A stretch of 64,000 nucleotides of DNA from Mycobacterium simiae (GCF_010727605.1 NZ_AP022568.1:4092001-4156000); one strand, 5' to 3'. Shown: positions 30,892 through 40,875, counted from the stretch's first letter. Notes: generated by a model from the letters alone, not told the origin. Translations and numbers: made by a program.

Positions 30892-31734
30892 GTGCTTGTT
30901 CATCCGAACACCGGCGTCGCGTTCGAGTCACCGGTGCCCCCGGGCAGCGGGTGGCCCGGTGATCCGGCCACGCCACTGACCGCCGCGGCGGCCGACGCGG
31001 CGCAGGTTCGGGCGCTGGCCGGGGCCGCCGGTTCGGTGCCGGAACTGGATGCCGTGGTCAGCGTGTGCCGGGCCTGCCCCCGCCTGGTCACCTGGCGTGA
31101 GGATGTTGCCGTCATCAAGCGTCGCGCGTTTGCCGACCAACCGTATTGGGGCCGGCCGGTACCGGGTTGGGGATCGCAGCGGCCGCGGATCTTCATCGTG
31201 GGGTTGGCGCCGGCGGCCCACGGCGCCAACCGAACTGGACGCATGTTCACCGGTGACCGGTCCGGCGACCAGCTCTACGCCGCGTTGTACCGAGCCGGGC
31301 TGGTGAACCAACCGACCAGCGTGGACGCCGCGGACGGCTTGCGAACCAAGCAGATTCGCATCTCCGCGCCGGTTCGGTGCGCGCCACCGGCCAACGTGCC
31401 CACCCCGGTGGAACGCGACACCTGCTGGCCGTGGCTGGAATCCGAATGGCGGCTGGTCCGCGAGCACGTCCGCGTGGTCGTGGCGCTGGGCGGGTTCGGC
31501 TGGCAGATCGCGCTGCGACTACCCGGCGCCCCGGAAGGGGCCCCGGAAATGCAAGCGTTGCGGGCGGGGCCCAAGCCGCGGTTCGGCCACGGCATCGTTG
31601 CCATGCTGCCGTCCGGTGTGCGCCTGCTCGGGTGCTACCACCCGAGTCAGCAAAACATGTTCACCGGTAGGCTTACGCCCGCAATGCTCGACGACATCTT
31701 CATTGAGGCGAAGAAGCTGGCAGGGATCCGGTGA
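30892..31734 (+). CDS. udgB: UdgB, family 5 uracil-DNA glycosylase (Fe-S)
   Basis: Removes uracil, hypoxanthine and ethenocytosine from DNA. 280 residues. The four Fe-S cysteines are visible: C59 and C62 (CRAC), C163 (RCAPP) and C178 (DTC). Active-site motifs are [14 protein letters not shown] near residue 104 and CYHPSQQN near 245. The GTG at 30892 matches the start of Rv1259 homologues ([17 protein letters not shown]). The stop overlaps the next gene by 4 bp. Shares an 87-bp divergent region with the tap-like gene. Confidence 0.95.
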   Translation: MLVHPNTGVAFESPVPPGSGWPGDPATPLTAAAADAAQVRALAGAAGSVPELDAVVSVCRACPRLVTWREDVAVIKRRAFADQPYWGRPVPGWGSQRPRIFIVGLAPAAHGANRTGRMFTGDRSGDQLYAALYRAGLVNQPTSVDAADGLRTKQIRISAPVRCAPPANVPTPVERDTCWPWLESEWRLVREHVRVVVALGGFGWQIALRLPGAPEGAPEMQALRAGPKPRFGHGIVAMLPSGVRLLGCYHPSQQNMFTGRLTPAMLDDIFIEAKKLAGIR

Positions 31735-32861
31735 CCGAAATATTGATTTCCGGGGCCAGCGTCGCCGGTACCACATTGGCATATTGGCTTGGAAAGCACG
31801 GCTTTTCGGTCACGGTGGTGGAGCGGCATCCGGGGCTGCGCCCGGGCGGGCAGGCGATCGACGTGCGCGGCCCGGCGCTGACGGTGCTCGACCGGATGGG
31901 ATTGCTGAGTGCGGCCGCCGACCGCAAGACCGGCATCCGCGGGTCTTCCGTTGTCGACCGCGACGGCAATGAGCTCTCCCGGGACACCGAGTCGACACCC
32001 ACCGGCGGTCCCATCGACAGTCCCGACATCGAGCTGCTGCGCGACGACCTGGTCGAATTGCTTTACGGCGCAACGCAGCCGGACACCGAGTACCTTTTCG
32101 ACGACACCATCGCCGGGTTGGACAACCGCGGGGCCGCCGTCGACGTCACTTTCGAACGCTCACCGGCCCGCAGCTTCGACTTGGTGATCGGCGCCGACGG
32201 CCTGCACTCCAACGTGCGCCGGCTGGTTTTCGGTCCGGAGGAGCGGTTCATCAAGAGGTTGGGCACGTACGCCGCGATCTTCACGGTGCCCAACTTCCTG
32301 GACCTGGACTTCTGGCAGAAATGGCACTACGGCGACACCACGATGGCCGGGGTGTACAGCGCCCGGCACAACACCGAGGCGCGCGCCATGTTGGGGTTCA
32401 TGGACACCGAACTGCGAATCGACTACCGCGATATTGACGCGCAGTACGCCGAGGTTGAGCAGCGGATGGCCGACGACGGCTGGGTGCGTCCGCAGCTGCT
32501 GAACTTCATGCGCAGCGCGCCGGACTTCTACTTCGACGAGATGGCCCAGATCGTGATGGATCACTGGTCGATCGGCCGGGTTGCGTTGGTGGGTGATGCC
32601 GCGTATTGCTGCTCGCCATTGTCGGGCCAGGGCACCAGCGTCGCGCTGCTGGGCGCCTACATCCTGGGCGGCGAACTCAAACGCGCGACGCAGGGCGACT
32701 GGGTCGACCACGGCGTGGCGTTCACGAACTATTTCAAGCGCTTCCACGGCTACACCGAGCGCACCCAATTCCTGGCCACCGACAACATTCCTGGCGGCGC
32801 GCCGATCTCCCAGGAGCAGTTCGAGGCCATCGTGAACTCGCTCGCGCTCAGCAACTACTGA
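31731..32861 (+). CDS. FAD-dependent monooxygenase, PHBH/TetX-like (Rv1260-like)
   Basis: 376 residues, group A flavin hydroxylase. N-terminal Rossmann turn [17 protein letters not shown], ribose-contact Glu in [12 protein letters not shown], the DG motif [14 protein letters not shown], and the GD motif [20 protein letters not shown]. Substrate unknown. GTG start is coupled to udgB (GTGA). About 38 bp separate it from a luciferase-like flavin enzyme on the same strand. Confidence 0.92.
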   Translation: MTEILISGASVAGTTLAYWLGKHGFSVTVVERHPGLRPGGQAIDVRGPALTVLDRMGLLSAAADRKTGIRGSSVVDRDGNELSRDTESTPTGGPIDSPDIELLRDDLVELLYGATQPDTEYLFDDTIAGLDNRGAAVDVTFERSPARSFDLVIGADGLHSNVRRLVFGPEERFIKRLGTYAAIFTVPNFLDLDFWQKWHYGDTTMAGVYSARHNTEARAMLGFMDTELRIDYRDIDAQYAEVEQRMADDGWVRPQLLNFMRSAPDFYFDEMAQIVMDHWSIGRVALVGDAAYCCSPLSGQGTSVALLGAYILGGELKRATQGDWVDHGVAFTNYFKRFHGYTERTQFLATDNIPGGAPISQEQFEAIVNSLALSNY

Positions 32862-32899
32862 TCGGGAACGTTCCCCCGTCCGGGAGCGTTGTCCAGGTC

Positions 32900-33943
32900 G
32901 TGCGTCTTTCCGTCCTTGACCTCGTCCCGGTGCGCACCGACCAATCGAGCGCAGACGCGCTGGCGGCCACCGTGCAGCTGGCGCAGGCTGCCGACCGGCT
33001 GGGCTTTACCCGCTACTGGGTCGCCGAACACCACAACATGCCGTCGGTGGGGGCCACCAGCCCGCCGGTGGTACTGGCCTACCTGGCCGCGCAGACGTCG
33101 CGACTGCGACTGGGATCCGGCGGCGTGATGCTGCCCAACCACGCGCCGCTGGCGGTCGCCGAGCAGTTCGCATTGCTGGAAGCCGCCGCGCCCGGCCGCA
33201 TCGACCTTGGCATCGGCCGCGCACCCGGATCCGATCCCGTCACGTCGTACGCGCTGCGCGGTGCCCGCTCGGCGGCCGAGCAGGATCGAGACGTCGAGAA
33301 TTTTCCCGAGTACCTCGACGACGTGGCCGCGTTGATGAGCGCGCGCGGGGTGTCGATCCCGCTGCGCACCGGCGACTACCGACTCAAGGCCACCCCGGCC
33401 GCGGCCGGCGAACCGCGGCTGTGGCTGCTGGGCTCGTCGCTGTATTCGGCGCATCTGGCTGCGGCCAAAGGGTTGCCCTATGTGTTCGCACATCACTTCT
33501 CCGGCAACGGAACCGAAGAGGCGCTCGAGGTCTACCGCTCCCGGTTCGTGCCCAGCGCACTGACCCCTGAGCCCGTCACGTTTTTGACGGTAAACGCTAC
33601 GGTGGCCGAAACACGCGACGAGGCAACGGCTTTGATGCTGCCGAACCTGCAGATGATGGCGCGGCTGCGGACCGGTGCGCCGCTGGGGCCGGTGCCGTTG
33701 GTGGAGGAGGCCCAGGTCGCCGAGCTGACGCCGCAGCAAGAACAGATCGTGGCAAGCGGGCTGCGGCGTGCGGTGCTCGGCACCCCCGCCGAGGCGGCCG
33801 ACCAGGTGCGCAGCCTCGCCGAGCGGCTCGAGGTCGACGAGGTGATGGTGAACCCGGTCGCCTCCGCCCGAACAGGGACCGAGCCGGCCACCGCGCCGGG
33901 ACGGGTCACGACGCTGGAGCTGCTGGCCAAGGAATTGTTCTAA
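32900..33943 (+). CDS. Luciferase-like (LLM class) flavin-dependent oxidoreductase
   Basis: 347 residues, FMN or F420 TIM-barrel family close to the alkanal-monooxygenase-like YhbW group: RYWVAEHHNMPSVGATSPPV, GSGGVMLPNHAPLAVAEQF, RIDLGIGRAPGSDPVT, and WLLGSSLYSAHLAAAKGLPY. GTG at 32900 gives the expected VRLSVLDLVPV start; the frame is open much further upstream into the previous gene. No good Shine-Dalgarno is seen. Not at this place in M. tuberculosis as I recall. Converges on the c-di-GMP gene with 3 bp between stops. Confidence 0.88.
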   Translation: MRLSVLDLVPVRTDQSSADALAATVQLAQAADRLGFTRYWVAEHHNMPSVGATSPPVVLAYLAAQTSRLRLGSGGVMLPNHAPLAVAEQFALLEAAAPGRIDLGIGRAPGSDPVTSYALRGARSAAEQDRDVENFPEYLDDVAALMSARGVSIPLRTGDYRLKATPAAAGEPRLWLLGSSLYSAHLAAAKGLPYVFAHHFSGNGTEEALEVYRSRFVPSALTPEPVTFLTVNATVAETRDEATALMLPNLQMMARLRTGAPLGPVPLVEEAQVAELTPQQEQIVASGLRRAVLGTPAEAADQVRSLAERLEVDEVMVNPVASARTGTEPATAPGRVTTLELLAKELF

Positions 33944-33946
33944 CGC

Positions 33947-36900
33947 TCAATCGGATACGTGTGCCTGATCGGTTCGTGTCGCTCGGTCGGCGATCCATTG
34001 CTCGAGCTCGCTGGGCGGCAGCGCCGGGCTGTGCACGAATCCCTGGGTGATGGTGCAGCCGAACCGGTGCAGCGCGTTCAAGGTGACGTCGTCCTCCACG
34101 CCCTCGGCGACCAAGTCCGCGCCCAGGCTGTCCGCCAGCGCGACCGTCGAGCGCACAATGGCGACCGAGCGTGCGTCCTGGGCCAGGCGGCCGACGAAAA
34201 TGCGGTCGAGTTTGAGCTCGTCGACCGAGACGTCCTGCAGCCGCGCCAGCGACGACCATCCGGTTCCGTAGTCGTCAAGTGAGACGCGGACGCCGAGTTG
34301 CTGCAGTTCGGCCACCGTGTTGCGGGACCGCACGGAATCGACCAACGCGCTTTCGGTGATTTCCACGATCAGCGCGTTGGCGGGCAGACCGCGGGCCCAC
34401 AGCAGTCGTTCGATGGTGTCGACCAGCTCGAGGTCCAGCAGGTTCGTGGTGGCGAGGTTTACCGCGACGGACGAGACGATGCCCCTCTCGCGCCAGTACT
34501 GGATCTGTGCGAGCGCGAGTTTGAGGGTGCGGTCGGCGATCTTGCGCATCAGCCCGGCGCGCTCGGCCGCGGGCAGGAAGTCTTCTGGCAGCAGCACGCC
34601 GCGGGTGGGATGGTGCCAGCGCAGCAACGCTTCGACACTGTGCACACTGCCGTCGCCACCGTTGATCTTGGGTTGGTAGTACAGCGTCGGCTGGTCCCCC
34701 TCGAACAGTGCGGCGCGCAGCTCCTCGATGAGGTTGGGGTCGGTATCGCGGTACACCTCGAACGCCGAGTCATACACCGCAATCTTGCTCATCGCCGACT
34801 TGGCGTGCGGCATCGCCGCCTCGGCGCGGCTGAGGAGTTCTTGCGGATCCTCGCAATGGTCGGGGCACAGTGCAATGGCGACACGCGCATCGACGCGGAC
34901 GGTGAGTGGATCCATCGCGAACGGTTCGCCCAGGGCTTCGAGCAGCCGACCAGCCTGAGCGCGGGCGCCGATCAGGTCGGAGCCAGCGCTCAGCAGGATG
35001 GCGAACTCGTCGTCGCCCACCCGGGCGAGCAGGTCGTCCTGACGCACGCTGGCGGCAAGGCGCTCGGCGATGTGGCGCAACAACTCGTCCCCGAAACGGC
35101 GACCGAGTGCGTCGCTGATCTCTTGAATCTCGTAGAGCTTCATCAACAGCAACGCCTTGCGTGACGACGACGACGTGTGCGCGGTTTCGTGATCCGTCGG
35201 CGACGCGGGTTCGGCCAGCGAGGTCAACGCCGTCGCCAACGAACGGCGGTTGGGCAAGGTTGTCAGCTCGTCGGTCATGGCGTGCTTGTAGTTCTCGGCG
35301 ATCATGCTGGCATCGCGCAGCGTCAGCGAGAATCGCACCGCGGCGGCAAGTAAACTCAATGCCGCGAATATCGTTGCCAAATGCGACTTTTCGTCAATCA
35401 CCGCAACACACAGCGCGACGACGGCGCACGCTAGGGGTACCGCATAGGAGCCAACCCCGCGTTGCAGCTTCGGTGCTGGCACCGATTCGGGCACCCAGCT
35501 GGCCATCGCCAGCAGCAGCGCCGCGGCCGGCCATAGGGCATCCAGCATGGTGCCCATTCGGTAGTCGCCGGCCGCGGTCTCGACCAGCTGGGCGGTGTGG
35601 GCGATTGCGAATCCGAGCAATCCCGTAACGATCAAGAGCAAACGAAATTCATTGCGCCAACCCACTATTGGCAATATGCTGGCGGCCAGCGTCAGCAGGA
35701 TCAGATCGCTCCACGGATACCCGAAACCAGCCGGGACGGTCTCGGGGGCGCGGGCGGCCACCGCGCGGAAGGGCCCGGCGCGCAGCGCGACGCCCACCGC
35801 CGCGACGGCCATGCCGCAGATCAACGGATCGAGCCGGATCGGGATCGGTACGGCTGCCATGCGCGAGTACAGGAGTACAACCAGGCCGGCGTAGATGAAC
35901 GGATAGAACGCAAGGTAGTCCGCGTCGGCAACCGACGCGGACTGCCCGGCCGGTACCCGCAGCGTGTAGACCACGTCACCGATGCCGGAACAAGTCATGG
36001 CGGCCGCGATCAGGGCCCAGGTCCATCGGTCGGCGCTGATTCGGTATGCACGCACCACGATCAACCCGGCGGCGACCAGGACCAAGCCGGCATAAAACCA
36101 CTTGGTGAAGGGGGTGTCGTCGTTGGCGTTGATCCCGGCCAAGGCGGTCGCGGTGAAAGCCAGCACGGCCACTGTCAACAACACCAAGGCGATGCGGACC
36201 GGCATTGGCGACTCGCGGGTGTCGCCGGCCGCGTCCTGCTGCTGGCTGGGCGTTGCGGCCTGCGGCGGTTCGGTCCGCGGGGTCCGTGCCGGGGTGCTCG
36301 TCGGCCGCACCGAGGGCGGATAGCCCGAGGCGGCAGCCGAGATCGGCAACCAGTGGGCCCGGTCGGTGAGTGCGGGACGTGCCGGTGTATCCGTCGAGCG
36401 CGCAAAGCTATACGACAACGGAAGATCGGGCACGAAGCTACGGACGCAGTGGCCGCCTTCGCGTTTGGCGGTGTACATCGCGAGGTCTGCGTGGCGCAGC
36501 AGCTGGTCGACGGTGCACGCCGAGCCGGCCGTGGCGACGGTGAAACCGATGCTCGGTCGGACGGCAACGGGGACGCCGTCGATCACGATCGGGGCGCGGA
36601 AACCCTCGAGCACGTCGTGCGCGGCCGCCTGGGACTCCTCGACCGAACCCTCGAGTAATACCGCGAATTCGTCGCCGCCCAGGCGCGCGATGAGCCCGCG
36701 GTCGCGCAGCGCCGCGGTGAGCCGTCCGGCGACCCGGATCAGGAGTTCGTCGCCGGCCGGGTGGCCCAGTCCGTCGTTGACCGCTTTGAAGTTGTCGAGG
36801 TCGAGGCATAACACGGCGATCGGATAGCCCTCTTCTTGCCGGGCCGCGACGGCTTCTTCGAGTCGATGCAGGAAATGTGCACGGTTGGCCAGGCCGGTCA

Positions 36901-37927
36901 GGCTGTCCCGGAACGCTTCGCGTGCCACCACGGCCAGCAGATCCTGATTCTCGGCGAGCGCAATGAATTGTCGGGCCAGTACCGAGGCGACCAGGATGCC
37001 CAGCAGCGCCGTCAGCACCCCGTGCTCGGCCCGGGCGACCGTGCGCCAGCCGACGATCGCGGCCAGTGAAAGCGGAAGGTAGGGCAACCACAACAGCGCG
37101 CGCGACAGCACCTCGCTTCGGGAAGCCGGATCGGTGGCGGGGGGCTCACTGACGCTGGACAGGGCGGCCAGCGCGATCATCGCCAGGCCGGCCACCCGGC
37201 CCAGGTCGCCCAGATCGTTGACGTGGTAACTGCCTATCCCGGTGTCGAACACCATCGTGATGTCGGCGATGCTGATCGTCGCGATGCCGCCGGCCACCAG
37301 GGCCCGGCTCGGCCGCTCGCCAGGCTGCCCGCGCGACAACATCAGAATCGCCGTCGTCATCAGGATGCCGTCGTTGACCACCTGCGCGACCGTCGCGATC
37401 CGCGAGCCGTTGTCGTGATGCAGCTGGTAATCCAGCACGAATACCCAGGAGATGACCAGCAACGAGCTAGCCAGGATCAGCCCGTCCAACACCAGTCGCC
37501 GGAAACTGTGCCGAGAGAGGTTGGACAACAGCACCAACGACGTCATGGCGCCGAAAGGCCACAACAGCAGCACGATTTCGGCTACCGCGGGGTGGGTGGC
37601 GTGATCCAGCTGGGAGCGCACGTCGTAGAACGCCCAGATGATCTCGCCGACCGCCCACCCCAGCAGCGCCGCGACCATGGCCAACCAGCCGTATCGGCGC
37701 CGTCCGTTCGCGCAGCGCGCCGCGCGGAGCCCGCAGACCACTCCGAAAAGCAGACTCCCGGCCAAGACGACCTCGTCGACCGGCCGGGTCGCGTACTGGC
37801 CTTCCCAGTTCCGCAACGAGCTGATGACGATCAGCACCCCGGCGACAAGGTAGCCCGCGACGACGAGCCAGCCGACGTGCGCAGACAGCCCGAAGCGCTG
37901 CCACGGATTTCCCGTCCAGCGCTTCAT
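33947..37927 (-). CDS. Large bifunctional c-di-GMP enzyme: membrane-GGDEF-membrane-GGDEF*-EAL
   Basis: 1326 residues. Order: membrane module 1 (about 20 to 325, eight or so helices), a complete GGDEF domain (about 340 to 500; FKAVNDGLGHPAGDELL and GGDEF at 417 to 421), a Pro/Thr-rich linker (510 to 575), membrane module 2 (about 578 to 870), a degenerate GGDEF domain (GDDEF at 971 to 975, SDALGRRFGDELL lacking the Asn), and an EAL domain (EAL at 1099 to 1101, NLATTN, VEITESAL, DDYGTGWSS, DELKLDR, VAEGVED, TQGFVHSP) with catalytic residues intact. A c-di-GMP inhibitory-site motif RxxD (R962, D965) sits 5 residues before GDDEF. Predicted to both make and degrade c-di-GMP under control of two membrane sensors. 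It looks like a fusion of two membrane-GGDEF units. Confidence 0.9.
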   Translation of the reverse strand: MKRWTGNPWQRFGLSAHVGWLVVAGYLVAGVLIVISSLRNWEGQYATRPVDEVVLAGSLLFGVVCGLRAARCANGRRRYGWLAMVAALLGWAVGEIIWAFYDVRSQLDHATHPAVAEIVLLLWPFGAMTSLVLLSNLSRHSFRRLVLDGLILASSLLVISWVFVLDYQLHHDNGSRIATVAQVVNDGILMTTAILMLSRGQPGERPSRALVAGGIATISIADITMVFDTGIGSYHVNDLGDLGRVAGLAMIALAALSSVSEPPATDPASRSEVLSRALLWLPYLPLSLAAIVGWRTVARAEHGVLTALLGILVASVLARQFIALAENQDLLAVVAREAFRDSLTGLANRAHFLHRLEEAVAARQEEGYPIAVLCLDLDNFKAVNDGLGHPAGDELLIRVAGRLTAALRDRGLIARLGGDEFAVLLEGSVEESQAAAHDVLEGFRAPIVIDGVPVAVRPSIGFTVATAGSACTVDQLLRHADLAMYTAKREGGHCVRSFVPDLPLSYSFARSTDTPARPALTDRAHWLPISAAASGYPPSVRPTSTPARTPRTEPPQAATPSQQQDAAGDTRESPMPVRIALVLLTVAVLAFTATALAGINANDDTPFTKWFYAGLVLVAAGLIVVRAYRISADRWTWALIAAAMTCSGIGDVVYTLRVPAGQSASVADADYLAFYPFIYAGLVVLLYSRMAAVPIPIRLDPLICGMAVAAVGVALRAGPFRAVAARAPETVPAGFGYPWSDLILLTLAASILPIVGWRNEFRLLLIVTGLLGFAIAHTAQLVETAAGDYRMGTMLDALWPAAALLLAMASWVPESVPAPKLQRGVGSYAVPLACAVVALCVAVIDEKSHLATIFAALSLLAAAVRFSLTLRDASMIAENYKHAMTDELTTLPNRRSLATALTSLAEPASPTDHETAHTSSSSRKALLLMKLYEIQEISDALGRRFGDELLRHIAERLAASVRQDDLLARVGDDEFAILLSAGSDLIGARAQAGRLLEALGEPFAMDPLTVRVDARVAIALCPDHCEDPQELLSRAEAAMPHAKSAMSKIAVYDSAFEVYRDTDPNLIEELRAALFEGDQPTLYYQPKINGGDGSVHSVEALLRWHHPTRGVLLPEDFLPAAERAGLMRKIADRTLKLALAQIQYWRERGIVSSVAVNLATTNLLDLELVDTIERLLWARGLPANALIVEITESALVDSVRSRNTVAELQQLGVRVSLDDYGTGWSSLARLQDVSVDELKLDRIFVGRLAQDARSVAIVRSTVALADSLGADLVAEGVEDDVTLNALHRFGCTITQGFVHSPALPPSELEQWIADRATRTDQAHVSD

Positions 37928-38020
37928 TGCTGTTCCAGCCGATCTACTCCCCGTGGTGAACGAATAGCGGCGCCACCACGCTAGGGCAGAATAAACGTCC
38001 AGCTGGTGCTTTTGTGTGGG

Positions 38021-38479
38021 TTAGTGCGATTCGGTGGGGGTCAACGCGACGACCGGGATCGGCCGCGACGTCCGGCTTTGATACCCGTTGTACCGGTTGG
38101 CGTTGTTCCTGTTCACGAGGTCCCATACCCGCGCGTAGTCGGCGTCATCGGGGGTGATGATGCGGGCGGTGACCGGGAATCGCCGCGGCCCCACGTTGAT
38201 TTCGCATTGGGGGCGTTTCCTCAGGTTGTGATACCAACCGGGGGCACTGTCGGAGCCGCCATAAGACGCGACGATCAGGTAGGAGTCGCCGTCCTTGGCG
38301 TAGCTCAGGGTGGAGGAGCGCTGCTGACCGGTCTTGGCGCCGATGGTGTGCAACAGCAAACTGTCCGGCATTCCGGGGACGTGGTGGCCGATTCGGCCGT
38401 CGGTCTTGCGGTATAGGGCGTCGTGAATGCGCAGCAGCGGACCCAGGACCAGCCGCTCGGCCGTCGTGAAGTTGCTCAT
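38021..38479 (-). CDS. Deazaflavin (F420)-dependent nitroreductase-family protein (Rv1261c-like)
   Basis: 152 residues, split-barrel Ddn family: GRIGHHVPGMPDSLLLHTIGAKTGQQR, SYLIVASYGGSDSAPGWYHNLR, and NVGPRRFPVTARI are typical. Likely binds F420 and acts as a quinone reductase or similar; substrate unknown. ATG at 38479 follows TGAGGCC. The frame is open to 38599 but that would overlap the HIT gene. Second gene of an operon with the HIT gene, 10 bp apart. Confidence 0.92.
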   Translation of the reverse strand: MSNFTTAERLVLGPLLRIHDALYRKTDGRIGHHVPGMPDSLLLHTIGAKTGQQRSSTLSYAKDGDSYLIVASYGGSDSAPGWYHNLRKRPQCEINVGPRRFPVTARIITPDDADYARVWDLVNRNNANRYNGYQSRTSRPIPVVALTPTESH

Positions 38480-38489
38480 GGCCTCAGTT

Positions 38490-38918
38490 CTACTGGCTGG
38501 CATCGATGCGTGCCAGCGCGTCGCGCAGGATCTGCCCGGTGCCTTCCCGATCCGGGTCGCGGCGCAGCAACATTCCCTTGGCCACCGAAAGCTTGTCACC
38601 GTTGCGGCGCGGTAGCACGTGCAAATGAATGTGGAACACGGTCTGAAATGCCGCGCTGCCGTCGTTGATGCCGATGTTGGTCGCGTCGGCCAGTTCCGTG
38701 GCCCGAGCGGCCCGCGCGATCCGCTGGCCCATCGTGATCATCCCGGCCAGGGTCTCCGGCGGGGTATCGGTCAAATCGACGCTGTGTCGCTTCGGGATCA
38801 CCAGCGTGTGCCCTCGAGTGAACGGCCGAATGTCGAGGATCGCCAGATAGTCATCGTCTTCACAGATCCGGATGGCCGGGGCAGCACCGGCGACGACCGC
38901 ACAGAACACACAGGACAT
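38490..38918 (-). CDS. HIT-family nucleotide hydrolase/transferase (Rv1262c-like)
   Basis: 142 residues, histidine-triad protein. The triad FHIHLHVLPR has His at 96, 98 and 100. The N-terminal CVFC pair resembles zinc ligands of HinT-like proteins. Acts on nucleoside phosphates or dinucleotides, specificity unknown. Divergent from amiB2 across 46 bp. Confidence 0.93.
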   Translation of the reverse strand: MSCVFCAVVAGAAPAIRICEDDDYLAILDIRPFTRGHTLVIPKRHSVDLTDTPPETLAGMITMGQRIARAARATELADATNIGINDGSAAFQTVFHIHLHVLPRRNGDKLSVAKGMLLRRDPDREGTGQILRDALARIDASQ

Positions 38919-38952
38919 GTCGTCACGGTACTGGTTGGCGCCGGCCGAGAGT

Positions 38953-38958
38953 TACGCT
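38953..38958 (+). promoter_or_regulatory. -10 element of amiB2 (leaderless)
   Basis: TACGCT lies 6 nt before the GTG at 38965, predicting transcription to begin at the start codon. It helps reject the longer open frame from 38872, which would overlap the HIT gene. Confidence 0.5.
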
Positions 38959-38964
38959 GCCGCA

Positions 38965-40353
38965 GTGGATGCTCGCGAACTTGCCTTCACCGGCGCGGGT
39001 GCGTTGGCACGAATGCTCGCCGACGGGGAGGTCAGGGCACCGGACCTGCTCGAGGTCTACCTGGATCGGATTGCGCGACTGGACAGCGAGCTGCGCTGCT
39101 ATCGCGTGGTGCTGGCCGACAGCGCCCGTGAAGACGCCGAGGCCGCCCAGGAGCTCCTCGACGCCGGCGAGCGACTCCCGCTGCTCGGCGTGCCGATCGC
39201 GATCAAGGACGATGTCGACGTCGCCGGTGAGGTGACGGCCTGCGGTAGCGGCGGCCACGGAGCCGCGGTGTCCTCCGATGCCGAGGTGGTCCGGCGGCTG
39301 CGCGCCGCGGGCGCGGTCATCATCGGCAAGACGCACGTGCCCGAGCTGATGATCTTCCCGTTCACCGAATCCCTGACGTTCGGAGCGACGCGCAATCCGT
39401 GGAATCTCGGCCGCACCCCGGGCGGCAGCAGCGGGGGCAGCGCAGCGGCGGTCGCCGCCGGGCTGGCGCCGCTGGCGCTGGGTTCCGACGGTGGCGGTTC
39501 GATCCGCATCCCGTCGTCGTGGTGCGGCGTGTTCGGGATCAAGCCGCAACGCGATCGGGTTTCCTTGGAGCCGCACGACAATGCCTGGCACGGGTTGAGC
39601 GTCAACGGTCCGATCGCCCGTTCGGTGCTGGACGCGGCGGTCTTCCTCGACGCGACCTCGACGGTGCCCGGTTCCGATGGCGAATTCGCCGCCGCGGCCA
39701 CCCGAGCGCCGGGGAAGTTGCGAATTGCCTTGAGTACCAAGGTACCAACACTTCCGGTGCGGGTCGGCCGGCAGCAGTTAGCGGCCGTCGATCAGGCCGG
39801 CGCGTTGCTGCGCGAGCTGGGCCACGAGGTCGTCACCGCCGACCCCGACTATCCCCTGGCCCAGATCTTCGGGAACTTCCTGCCCCGTTATCTGCGGGGC
39901 ATCAGCGACGACGCCGACGCCCAGGCCCACCCGGAACGGCTGGAAGCGCGCACCCGCAACATGGCGCGCGCGGGGTCGTTCGTCTCCGATCGGCGAATCG
40001 CGGCCCTGCGCGGCGCCGAAGAGCGGGTGGCCGCCAGGATCCAGTCGATCTTCGACGATGCCGACGTCGTTCTCACGCCGGGCACCGCGGCCGGCCCGTC
40101 TCGCATTGGCGCCTATCGCCGCCGGGGCTGGGTATCGACCCTGCTGTCGGTGGCACAACAGGTTCCGTACTTTCCGGTCTGGAACCTCACCGGCCAGCCC
40201 GCCGCCGTGGTGCCGTGGGATTTCGACAGCGCCGGCCTGCCGTTGTCGGTGCAACTCGTCGCCCGGCCCTACGACGAGGCGACGCTGTTGTCGTTGTCCG
40301 CGCAGATCGAAGCGGCACGACCGTGGGCGCATCGCCGTCCGCCGGTGTCATGA
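38965..40353 (+). CDS. amiB2: AmiB2, amidase-signature enzyme
   Basis: Hydrolyses amides to acids and ammonia, substrate unknown. 462 residues, same length as Rv1263. The Ser-cisSer-Lys triad is visible: K81 in PIAIKDD, cis-Ser156 in GGSSGGSA, nucleophile S179 in SDGGGSIRIP. GTG at 38965 agrees with the M. tuberculosis start and with the -10 box 6 nt upstream. Its stop codon shares the 6-bp palindrome TCATGA with the stop of the convergent glycosylase gene. Confidence 0.95.
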   Translation: MDARELAFTGAGALARMLADGEVRAPDLLEVYLDRIARLDSELRCYRVVLADSAREDAEAAQELLDAGERLPLLGVPIAIKDDVDVAGEVTACGSGGHGAAVSSDAEVVRRLRAAGAVIIGKTHVPELMIFPFTESLTFGATRNPWNLGRTPGGSSGGSAAAVAAGLAPLALGSDGGGSIRIPSSWCGVFGIKPQRDRVSLEPHDNAWHGLSVNGPIARSVLDAAVFLDATSTVPGSDGEFAAAATRAPGKLRIALSTKVPTLPVRVGRQQLAAVDQAGALLRELGHEVVTADPDYPLAQIFGNFLPRYLRGISDDADAQAHPERLEARTRNMARAGSFVSDRRIAALRGAEERVAARIQSIFDDADVVLTPGTAAGPSRIGAYRRRGWVSTLLSVAQQVPYFPVWNLTGQPAAVVPWDFDSAGLPLSVQLVARPYDEATLLSLSAQIEAARPWAHRRPPVS

Positions 40354-40875
40354 TCGGGCCGCCGGGTGGCCGGCTCCGACCCGGTAGGCGAGCTGCGCGC
40401 GCCAGGCCGCGAGCTTGACGCCCGGTTGGGTGGCGTGCGCGGGACTGGTCGACGGCAGCCGCTGGTAACCGAGTCGCGGTGGTGCGTGCGCCCGCCGGCG
40501 ATACACTTCTTCGGCTTTGGCGCCGTTGAAGTAGACCTGCACAATGGTCGGGTAGCGGGCGTAGAAGTCGGCAAAGTCGTTGACCACCAAGGTTTTCGGA
40601 TCGATTGCGGAGTCCGCGCTGCCGACGCGGCGGCAGCTACGCAGCACGTCCCACAATGCAACGCCGCGCGACCGCAGCGCGGCCAGACGGGCCTCATACG
40701 GCGCGGCCGCATCGAAACCCAGGAGTTCACCGGTGATGTGCCAGAAGGCATTTCGCGGATTGGCGTAGTACTGGCCCGCGGCCAGCGACTGGGCGCTGGG
40801 GAAGGAGCCCAGGATCAGCACCCGAGCTCGTTGGTCGACGACGGGGGGCAAGCCGTGCAGCAGCGGAGCGGTCAT
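40348..40875 (-). CDS. DNA-deoxyinosine glycosylase (UDG family 6, HDG-like)
   Basis: 175 residues of the UDG fold. The segment [26 protein letters not shown] is characteristic of hypoxanthine/Mug-like glycosylases, followed by [11 protein letters not shown] and a C-terminal [11 protein letters not shown] motif. Expected to excise hypoxanthine produced by adenine deamination. ATG at 40875 follows TGAGGCG. I do not recall it at this place in M. tuberculosis. Second UDG-superfamily gene in the window besides udgB. Confidence 0.88.
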   Translation of the reverse strand: MTAPLLHGLPPVVDQRARVLILGSFPSAQSLAAGQYYANPRNAFWHITGELLGFDAAAPYEARLAALRSRGVALWDVLRSCRRVGSADSAIDPKTLVVNDFADFYARYPTIVQVYFNGAKAEEVYRRRAHAPPRLGYQRLPSTSPAHATQPGVKLAAWRAQLAYRVGAGHPAARS

